DNA from: an uncultured Lysobacterales bacterium
Lineage (GTDB): Bacteria > Pseudomonadota > Gammaproteobacteria > Xanthomonadales > Xanthomonadaceae
Assembly: GCA_946886865.1 (NCBI GenBank)
Contig: CAMPJI010000015.1
Location: 1-46,279, forward strand
DNA: 46,279 bases
Direction: 5' to 3'
The translations under genes and the position numbers were made by a program. The notes below the pieces were generated by a model that did not search any database, had not been told where the DNA came from, and was given only the letters and a program-made list of their open reading frames with translations. Position 1 is the first letter of the stretch; the number at the start of each line of letters is the position of its first letter. Below are positions 1 to 5,743 of the stretch, one piece after another.

Positions 1-173
1 GGCTTCAGCCGCGATCGAATCGCCGGCCCCTGCCGTGGTAGGCGCGACGTGCGTCGCGACCCGCGCCGGCACCCGAGGATGCGCGGTCGCGACTCACGTC
101 GCTCCTACAAAGGGCGTGCGGGTTGCGTCGTGGCGTGGCGTGGTGTCGCGATCGCGGCTGAAGCCGCTCCTAC
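1..173. repeat. Compound palindromic repeat array 1 (A-B-B'-A'), truncated at window edge
   Basis: Four short palindromes in nested inverted order. Unit A (core GCGGCTTCAGCCGC) lies at 1-18 and is cut by the window start. A degenerate unit B (core GCGACGTGCGTCGC) is at 37-60, an inverted B at 86-108 and an inverted A at 149-173. Intact units begin GTAGGAGCG, which resembles the GTAG-headed REP elements (SMAG type) of Stenotrophomonas and relatives. The array lies just downstream of the fda terminator. No transposase is nearby. Confidence 0.8.
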
Positions 174-184
174 AGATGCAAAGA

Positions 185-212
185 AAAACGCCGGCGCAGA
201 GGCCGGCGTTTT
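185..212. terminator. Bidirectional intrinsic terminator after fda
   Basis: An 11-bp perfect stem (AAAACGCCGGC paired with GCCGGCGTTTT) encloses a 6-nt loop. The A-run and T-run make it work on either strand. It lies 26 bases past the fda stop. Confidence 0.85.
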
Positions 213-237
213 CACTACTGGAGGGGCGCGGAACGAA

Positions 238-1248
238 TCAGCCGCCCTTCGTCCACTGGCCCATGGCCGCCAGGCCGTTGTCCTTGGCGCGGGCATAGAC
301 CGTCTGCTGCGCGGCCGCGACGTTGTTGACGATGTCCTGCGACCACAGCTTGAGCGCGGCCGACTGCATGGCGCGGCCGTAGCTGAAGCTCAGCGGCCAC
401 GGCTTCGGGCCCATGCGGTTCATCGCGTCCAGGTGCGCGGTGGCGTCCTCGTCGGACTGGCCGCCGGACAGGAACACGATGCCCGGCAGGGTGGCCGGCA
501 CGGTCGACTTCAGGCACTGCAGGGTCGCCAGCGCGACGTCCTCGACCGAGGCCTTGTCGCCGCTGGTCGTGCCCGGCACCACCATGGAGGCCTTCAGGAT
601 CGTGCCCTCCAGCACCACGTTGTGCTCGTACAGCGAGCCGAACAGCGAACGCAGCACGACTTCGGTGACCTCGTAGCAGGTGTCGATGTCGTGGCTGCCG
701 TCCATGATCACTTCCGGCTCGACCATCGGCACCAGGCCCTGCTCCTGGCACAGCGCGGCGTAGCGCGCCAGCGCGTGGGCATTGGCCTCGATGCAGGTGC
801 CCGACGGGGCGTCGTCGTCGATGTTGATCACCGCGCGCCACTTGGCGAAGCGGGCGCCCAGCTTGTAGTACTCCTCCAGGCGCGCGCGCAGGCCGTCGAG
901 GCCCTCGGTGACCAGCTCGCCCGGGAAGCCGGCCAGCGGGTGCGCGCCCTTGTCGACCTTGATGCCCGGGATCATGCCGTTGTCGCTCATGACCTTGGCG
1001 AACGGCACGCCGTCCCTGGTGGACTGGCGGATGGTCTCGTCGAACAGGATCGCGCCGGAGATGTAGTCCGACAGCTTCGGCGTGGTAAGCAGCAGCTCGC
1101 GGTAGGCGCGGCGGTTCTCTTCCGTGCACTCGATGCCCACGCCGTCGAACCGCTTCTTGATCGTGGCGTTGGACTCGTCGATGGCGATGATGCCCTTGCC
1201 TTCGGCGACCATGGCCTGGGCGGTTTCGGCAAGCTGTTCGATGCTCAT
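238..1248 (-). CDS. fda: Fructose-bisphosphate aldolase, class I
   Basis: A 336-residue cytoplasmic enzyme that interconverts fructose 1,6-bisphosphate with dihydroxyacetone phosphate and glyceraldehyde 3-phosphate. It belongs to the metazoan-type, Schiff-base class I family: the motif around Lys219 (TILKASMV) matches the catalytic lysine segment. IAIDESNATIKKRF near the N terminus and LSGGQSDE near the C terminus are also family hallmarks. The open frame extends 33 codons upstream, but the start at 1248 is preceded by an AGGA ribosome binding site (GCAGGACACCCC) and gives the usual family length. Upstream on the minus strand is a perfect TATAAT. pykA, pgk, gap and tkt lie further along the same strand, with their own gaps and promoters, so this is a glycolytic cluster rather than one tight operon. 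Confidence 0.96.
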   Translation of the reverse strand: MSIEQLAETAQAMVAEGKGIIAIDESNATIKKRFDGVGIECTEENRRAYRELLLTTPKLSDYISGAILFDETIRQSTRDGVPFAKVMSDNGMIPGIKVDKGAHPLAGFPGELVTEGLDGLRARLEEYYKLGARFAKWRAVINIDDDAPSGTCIEANAHALARYAALCQEQGLVPMVEPEVIMDGSHDIDTCYEVTEVVLRSLFGSLYEHNVVLEGTILKASMVVPGTTSGDKASVEDVALATLQCLKSTVPATLPGIVFLSGGQSDEDATAHLDAMNRMGPKPWPLSFSYGRAMQSAALKLWSQDIVNNVAAAQQTVYARAKDNGLAAMGQWTKGG

Positions 1249-1282
1249 GGGGTGTCCTGCGGCTGGCGGGTGGAAGCCGGCG

Positions 1283-1288
1283 ATTATA
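1283..1288 (-). promoter_or_regulatory. -10 element (TATAAT) upstream of fda
   Basis: A perfect TATAAT on the minus strand, 35 bases before the fda start. No recognisable -35 is seen at the expected distance, so only the -10 is claimed. Confidence 0.45.
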
Positions 1289-1357
1289 GCCGGCGCGCGC
1301 GGGGCCGGGCCATCGCATCCCAGTCGAAACAAGCGGTTACGGGGCAAGCCCGTGTAT

Positions 1358-1501
1358 GAGCGGCTTCAGCCGCGATCGCGACCTCCGGACGCCGCCGACC
1401 CTCTGTAGGAGCGACGTAAGTCGCGACCCACGACCCCAGGACAGATGCGTTCGCGACTCACGTCGCTCCTACAACGGCATCGCGGCTGAAGCCGCTCCTA
1501 C
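1358..1501. repeat. Compound palindromic repeat array 2 (A-B-B'-A')
   Basis: Unit A at 1358-1380, unit B at 1405-1427, inverted B at 1450-1472 and inverted A at 1479-1501. With the fda promoter and the smaller repeat at 1535-1559 it accounts for the gene-free stretch between fda and pykA (1249-1559). Confidence 0.85.
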
Positions 1502-1534
1502 GGCAGGCGTAGGGTTTATCGGGCTCCGGCAAGT

Positions 1535-1559
1535 CCCGGGTGCGCTGCGCTTACCCGGG
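1535..1559. repeat. Short palindromic repeat (CCCGGGT...ACCCGGG) at the pykA stop
   Basis: A 7-bp stem, CCCGGGT with ACCCGGG, around an 11-nt GC-rich loop. On the minus strand the unit reads GTAGCCCGGGTAAGCGCAGC, a form I know as a common dispersed intergenic repeat in pseudomonads and xanthomonads. It abuts the pykA stop codon and may act as its terminator or mRNA 3' end. Confidence 0.6.
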
Positions 1560-3026
1560 CTACAGCTCGCCGAGCCCCTCGGCCACGCCGTCGGGGCCGA
1601 CCTGCAGCAGGCGCAGGGTGTTGGTCGCGCCGCGGTGCTCCATGTGGTCGCCGCTGGTGAAGACCAGCCGCTCGCCCTCGGCCAGCAGTCCGTCGTCGAA
1701 CAGCTGCTTGACCGCGACGCGGGCGGCATCGCGCGAAGCCAGGCCGCGGCTGTCGAAGTCCAGAGGACGGACGTCGCGCATCATCGCCATCTTGCGGCGC
1801 GAGGGCGCATGGCGGGACAGCGCGAAGATCGGCGCCGGCGAGCGGAAGCGCGAGAGGAATCGCGCGGTGCCGCCGGATTCGGTCATCGCGACGATCGCGC
1901 GCACGCCGATGTGCTCGGACAGGAACATCGCGGCCATCGCGATCGCCTGGTCGGCCTTCTCCAGGTTGCGCGGCGCCTTCTCGAAATCGGTGTCGTGGCT
2001 GAACTGGCGCTCCGCGCCCATGCAGATGCGCGACATCGCCTCCACCGCCTTGACCGGGTAGCGCCCGGCCGCCGACTCGGCCGAGAGCATCACCGCATCG
2101 GTCCCGTCGATCACCGCGTTGGCGACGTCCAGCACCTCGGCGCGCGTCGGGATCGGGCTTTCCACCATCGACTGCAGCATCTGCGTGGCGGTGATCACCA
2201 CGCGGTTGCGCTCCAGCGCCTCGCGGATGATCTTCTTCTGCAGGCCGGGCAACTCGGCATCGCCGATCTCCACGCCCAGGTCGCCGCGCGCGACCATCAC
2301 CACGTCGCTGGCGTCCACGATCTCGGCCAGGTTCTCGATCGCCTCGGCGCGCTCGATCTTCGACACCAGCGCGGCCTCGCTGCCGGCGGCGCGGGCCACC
2401 TCGCGCGCGCGGTCCATGTCCGCGGCGTTGCGGCAGAACGACACCGCGATGAAGTCGGCCTCCAGTTGCGCGGCGACCTTGATCAGCGCCTCGTCATGTT
2501 CGGTCAGCGCCCCCAGCGACAGCCCGCCACCCTGCTTGTTGAGTCCCTTGCGATTGGACAACGCGCCGTCGTTGAGCACGGTGCAGGCGATGCGCGCGCC
2601 GTCGACCGACTCCACCTGCAGCTGCAGCAGGCCATCGTCCAGCAGCAGCACGTCGCCGGGCGCGACATCGCCGGGCAGGCCGAGGTAGCTGACGCCGACC
2701 TGGGTGGCATCGCCGGGCGGCGCGTCGTCGCTGGCGACCAGGTCGAAACGGTCGCCGGCCTTCAACTCGACCTTGCCGTCGGCAAAGGTCTCGATGCGGA
2801 TCTTCGGGCCGGGCAGGTCGGCGAGGATGCCGACCTCGCGGCCCACACGCGCCGCCGCTTCGCGCACCGCCTGCGCCCGCGCGATCTGCGAGGCCGGGTC
2901 GCCGTGCGAGAAGTTCAGGCGGACCACGTCGACGCCGGCGGCCAGCAGCGCGTCGAGCACCCCGGGCTTGTCGGTGGCCGGGCCGAGGGTGGCGAGGATC
3001 TTGGTGCGGCGGGCAATGGCGGACAT
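1560..3026 (-). CDS. pykA: Pyruvate kinase
   Basis: A 488-residue pyruvate kinase, transferring phosphate from phosphoenolpyruvate to ADP in the last glycolytic step. The N-terminal segment RRTKILATLGPATD, the NFSHGD substrate-site motif, LADLPGPKIR, and the conserved TATQMLQSM and PTRAEVLDVANAV segments of the barrel are all visible, followed by the C-terminal regulatory domain. Length is typical. The start at 3026 has no competing upstream methionine in a conserved context. The TAG stop is formed by the junction with a GTAG-type intergenic repeat. It is separated from fda by about 310 bases of repeats, so it probably has its own transcript. Confidence 0.96.
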   Translation of the reverse strand: MSAIARRTKILATLGPATDKPGVLDALLAAGVDVVRLNFSHGDPASQIARAQAVREAAARVGREVGILADLPGPKIRIETFADGKVELKAGDRFDLVASDDAPPGDATQVGVSYLGLPGDVAPGDVLLLDDGLLQLQVESVDGARIACTVLNDGALSNRKGLNKQGGGLSLGALTEHDEALIKVAAQLEADFIAVSFCRNAADMDRAREVARAAGSEAALVSKIERAEAIENLAEIVDASDVVMVARGDLGVEIGDAELPGLQKKIIREALERNRVVITATQMLQSMVESPIPTRAEVLDVANAVIDGTDAVMLSAESAAGRYPVKAVEAMSRICMGAERQFSHDTDFEKAPRNLEKADQAIAMAAMFLSEHIGVRAIVAMTESGGTARFLSRFRSPAPIFALSRHAPSRRKMAMMRDVRPLDFDSRGLASRDAARVAVKQLFDDGLLAEGERLVFTSGDHMEHRGATNTLRLLQVGPDGVAEGLGEL

Positions 3027-3090
3027 GGCAGACTCGTCGTGGCTGACCGCACGCTAGCACAGCGTTTGCGCCCTTCCGGACTGAATACGT

Positions 3091-3693
3091 ATGCCGCGGA
3101 TCGACCCCCCTGCCCGCCACGCGGATTCCGACGGTCTGCCGGTCTTGGCCGGCGTGCGCGCGACCCTGCGCGGGTTGCGCGAGGACGACGCCGAAGCGCT
3201 CTTCGCGCTGCACTCCGATCCGCGCGCAATGCGCTACTGGAGCTTCGTGCCGTGGACCGATCGCTCGCAGGTCCACGATTACCTGGCCCGCGGCATCGCC
3301 GCGCGCGATCCGGAGCGGATGCTGTGCTGGGCGATCGCGCAGGCCGGCGACGAGGCGCTGGTGGGCACCGCCACCCTGTTCGCCATCAACCGGGAGCAGG
3401 GCCGCGCCGAGATCGGCTACGCGCTGCATCCGTCCAACTGGGGTCGGGGGCTGGCGACGGAGGCGCTCGGTCTCGTGCTGGGCCATGCCTTCGACACCCT
3501 CGGCCTGCGCCGCGTGGAAGCGGACATCGACCCGCGCAACACCGCCTCGTGCCGGCTGGTCGAGCGCCACGGCTTCGTGCGCGAAGGCATGCTGCGCGAG
3601 CGCTGGCATGTCGGCGGCGAGGCCTGCGACAGCGCGGTGTACGGGTTGCTGGCGCGGGAGTGGACGGGGCGAAACCCATCCCGGACTGCGTAG
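3091..3693 (+). CDS. GNAT family N-acetyltransferase (RimJ/RimL type)
   Basis: A 200-residue protein with the acetyl-CoA-dependent GNAT fold. The core (about residues 22-190) has the RimJ/RimL-type opening TLRGLREDDAEALFALHSD, the acetyl-CoA pyrophosphate-binding signature in PSNWGRGLATEA (about residues 115-126), and the NTASCRLVERHGFVREG segment near the end of the fold. Such proteins acetylate protein N termini or small amines; the substrate cannot be read from sequence. It is divergent from pykA, only 64 bases away, and the glycolytic genes around it are on the other strand, so it looks independently expressed. A repeat array follows directly. Confidence 0.88.
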   Translation: MPRIDPPARHADSDGLPVLAGVRATLRGLREDDAEALFALHSDPRAMRYWSFVPWTDRSQVHDYLARGIAARDPERMLCWAIAQAGDEALVGTATLFAINREQGRAEIGYALHPSNWGRGLATEALGLVLGHAFDTLGLRRVEADIDPRNTASCRLVERHGFVREGMLRERWHVGGEACDSAVYGLLAREWTGRNPSRTA

Positions 3694-3702
3694 CCCTCCC
3701 CT

Positions 3703-3874
3703 GTAGGAGCGGCTTCAGCCGGCATGCTTTTCCGCGGGGAATCCGCAGGCCATTTGTAGGAGCGACGTGAGTCGCGATTCGCAGGCGGCTGGAGCTGCGC
3801 GGTCGCGACTCACGTCGCTCCTACAACGGCACGGGGATTCGGGCGACCGTGATCGCGGCTGAAGCCGCTCCTGC
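3703..3874. repeat. Compound palindromic repeat array 3 (A-B-B'-A')
   Basis: Unit A at 3703-3722, unit B at 3756-3777, inverted B at 3802-3824 and inverted A at 3851-3874. It fills the gap between the convergent ends of the GNAT gene and pgk and could terminate transcription from both sides. Confidence 0.85.
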
Positions 3875-3898
3875 AGAACCACGGATACAGTCGAGGTC

Positions 3899-5077
3899 TC
3901 AGCCGCGGGCGCGCAGCGCCGCGACCGCCGGCAGCTCCTTGCCTTCCAGGAACTCCAGGAAAGCGCCGCCGCCGGTGGAGATGTAGGACACCTCATCGGC
4001 GATGCCGTACTTGTCCACCGCGGCCAGGGTGTCGCCGCCGCCGGCGATGGAGAAGGCACTGGACGCGGCGATCGCACGCGCCAGCGCCTCGGTGCCCTTG
4101 CCGAACGCGTCGAACTCGAACACGCCCACGGGGCCGTTCCACACCACCGTGCCGGCCTTGGCGATCATCGCGGCGTAGCGCGCGGCGGTGTCCGGGCCGA
4201 TGTCCAGGATCATGTCGTCCTCGCCCACCGCATCCACGACCTTGACCGTGGCAGGGGCATCGGCGGCGAACTTCGGCGCGACCACCACGTCGGTCGGCAC
4301 CGGGATGTCGGCGCCGCGCGCCGTGGCGTCGGCCATGATCTTCCTGGCGGTGTCGACCAGGTCGGTTTCCACCAGCGACTTGCCGACGCCGTGCCCCATC
4401 GCAGCGATGAAGGTGTTGGCGATGCCGCCGCCGACGATCAGCTGGTCGACCTTGCCCACCAGGGACGACAGCAGCTCCAGCTTGGTGCTGACCTTGGAGC
4501 CGGCAACGATCGCCAGCAGCGGCCGCGCCGGGTTGTCGAGCGCCTTGCCGAGCGCATCGAGCTCCGCCATCAGCAGCGGGCCGCCACAGGCGACTTTCGC
4601 ATGGCGGATCACGCCGTGCGTGGAGGCCTGCGCGCGGTGCGCGGTGCCGAAGGCGTCCATGACGAACACGTCGCACAGCGCGGCATACGCCTTGGCAAGC
4701 GCCTCGTCGTCCTTCTTCTCGCCGACGTTCATGCGGCAGTTTTCCAGCAGCACCAGCTGCCCGGGATGCACCGGAACGCCACCGACCCAGTCCTTGACCA
4801 GCGGCACGTCCATGCCCAGCAGTTCGCCGAGCCGGTCGGCGACGGGCTGCAGCGACTCGTGCTCGCTCCACACGCCCTCGCTCGGGCGGCCGCGGTGCGA
4901 CATCACCATGACCGCCGCGCCCTTCTCCAGCGCCAGCTTCAGCGTCGGCAGCGCCGCGGTGATGCGCTGCTCGGAGGTGATCCGCCCGTCCTCGATCGCG
5001 ATCGGCACGTTGAGGTCCTCGCGGATCAGCACGCGCTTGCCGGAAAGGTCGAGGTCGGTCATGCGGAGCAGGGTCAT
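3899..5077 (-). CDS. pgk: Phosphoglycerate kinase
   Basis: A 392-residue phosphoglycerate kinase, catalysing the reversible transfer of phosphate from 1,3-bisphosphoglycerate to ADP. The N-terminal domain has the signature [13 protein letters not shown] and the substrate-binding SHRGRPSEG. The C-terminal nucleotide domain shows [11 protein letters not shown] and the glycine-rich GGGDTLAAV near the end. The start at 5077 is favoured. An in-frame ATG five codons later (5062) would also leave the domain intact, and neither has a strong ribosome binding site. A plausible promoter lies about 35 bases upstream. Confidence 0.96.
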   Translation of the reverse strand: MTLLRMTDLDLSGKRVLIREDLNVPIAIEDGRITSEQRITAALPTLKLALEKGAAVMVMSHRGRPSEGVWSEHESLQPVADRLGELLGMDVPLVKDWVGGVPVHPGQLVLLENCRMNVGEKKDDEALAKAYAALCDVFVMDAFGTAHRAQASTHGVIRHAKVACGGPLLMAELDALGKALDNPARPLLAIVAGSKVSTKLELLSSLVGKVDQLIVGGGIANTFIAAMGHGVGKSLVETDLVDTARKIMADATARGADIPVPTDVVVAPKFAADAPATVKVVDAVGEDDMILDIGPDTAARYAAMIAKAGTVVWNGPVGVFEFDAFGKGTEALARAIAASSAFSIAGGGDTLAAVDKYGIADEVSYISTGGGAFLEFLEGKELPAVAALRARG

Positions 5078-5110
5078 GGCGTCGTCCGTGGTCGGTGCGG
5101 GGAGCCGGCT

Positions 5111-5139
5111 ATTGTCCGGAGCCGGGGCCGCGCGGGCAA
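5111..5139 (-). promoter_or_regulatory. Predicted pgk promoter
   Basis: On the minus strand TTGCCC and GACAAT are separated by exactly 17 bases, a sigma-70-like arrangement 34 bases upstream of the pgk start. Confidence 0.45.
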
Positions 5140-5249
5140 ACAGCGCGACGGCCGGGCCAAAGCCAGGAGCGCCTCACCCCCAGCTGGCGGATGGCACCGG
5201 TGCAGGGGCAACGGCTGGACCAACCGCCAGCGCCTTATCCAATACACCC

Positions 5250-5265
5250 TCACAACATCTAGCGT
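5250..5265 (+). promoter_or_regulatory. NrdR box 1 upstream of nrdAB
   Basis: TCACAACATCTAGCGT matches 12 of 16 positions of the NrdR consensus acaCwAtATaTwGtgt, including the CWA...TWG core. Its start is 31 bases from that of box 2, about three helical turns, the usual spacing for paired NrdR boxes. Confidence 0.7.
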
Positions 5266-5292
5266 TGACGCAGACGAAAAACACGATATGTT
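5265..5292 (+). promoter_or_regulatory. Predicted nrdAB promoter
   Basis: A -35 TTGACG (5265-5270) and a -10 TATGTT (5287-5292) are 16 bases apart. NrdR box 1 ends on the first base of the -35 and box 2 overlaps the -10, so NrdR binding would block RNA polymerase. Transcription would begin near 5299, almost exactly at the 5' strand of riboswitch helix P1. Confidence 0.6.
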
Positions 5293-5296
5293 GTGC
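5281..5296 (+). promoter_or_regulatory. NrdR box 2 upstream of nrdAB
   Basis: ACACGATATGTTGTGC matches 13 of 16 positions of the NrdR consensus and is nearly palindromic. It overlaps the predicted -10 element. Confidence 0.75.
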
Positions 5297-5297
5297 C

Positions 5298-5516
5298 CGT
5301 CGGTGCCGGCCCTCGCGGTCGGCTGAAAAGGGAAGCCGGTCCAGGCCGCGGGTGATCGACATGATCGCCCGGCCGACTCCGGCGCTGCCCCGCAGCGGTA
5401 GTGGAAACGAAAGCCGTCATGGCACTGGGCACTCCTGCCTGGGAAGCGACGGCCGGTAGGTGGAACGGGTGTGGACACACGCCCGTCCCGCGTCCAGAGC
5501 CCGAAGACCTGCCGAC
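5298..5516 (+). promoter_or_regulatory. Cobalamin (B12) riboswitch controlling nrdAB
   Basis: The aptamer core is recognisable in order: GTCGGTGCC at the 5' end, GGCTGAAAAGGGAAGCCGGT, the GACTCCGGCGCTGCCCCGCAGCGGTA block, GGCACTGGG...CCTGGGAAG, and the 3' B12 box AGCCCGAAGACCTGCC (5498-5513). Helix P1 closes by pairing GTCGG (5299-5303) with CCGAC (5512-5516). Adenosylcobalamin binding to this class usually represses the downstream gene. Control of nrdAB by a B12 riboswitch is known for bacteria that also carry a B12-dependent ribonucleotide reductase. No such gene lies in this window. Confidence 0.92.
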
Positions 5517-5671
5517 AGCCGCGCGAAGCACACCGCGCGGTGACCGGCCAGGGAGCCTTCGGGGGAAGGCGGTCGGTGTCGTGGCCCGCGCCTGCGGGCA
5601 GCCGTCGTCGGGCCCTGCCCGCGAGGGCCGGGCCGTCGATCGCGGCCTGCGCGACACCCCCGCTGCACTTT

Positions 5672-5742
5672 GTGGACTCCCGCGCCCGCGTCGCCCTTCG
5701 AGGGGAGGCCGACGGCCCGTGCGCCATGCACTGGAGTTCCAC
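5672..5742 (+). promoter_or_regulatory. Candidate ribosome-binding-site-sequestering hairpin of the nrdA leader
   Basis: GTGGACTCC (5672-5680) can pair with GGAGTTCCAC (5733-5742), leaving a single-base bulge. The 3' strand contains the GGAG ribosome binding site and reaches to two bases before the nrdA ATG. A smaller hairpin (CCCT-TCG-AGGG) sits inside. The leader from 5517 to 5743 has several GC-rich hairpins but no T-run, so translational control seems likelier than termination. Pairing was read by eye and not folded. Confidence 0.4.
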
Positions 5743-5743
5743 C

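Noticed and set aside
1..173. The regularly spaced palindromes were considered as a CRISPR array.
   Set aside because: Units are inverted, of two kinds and only four per array, spacers vary in length, and no cas gene is present.
1356..3770. An 804-codon open frame on the plus strand opposite pykA.
   Set aside because: Its product is rich in Arg, His and Ala without any family motif, and the opposite strand encodes a complete pyruvate kinase. It is a by-product of high GC content.
5517..5743. A second, tandem B12 riboswitch in the nrdA leader (GGTCGGTG at about 5572).
   Set aside because: No second B12 box or conserved core follows before the ATG.
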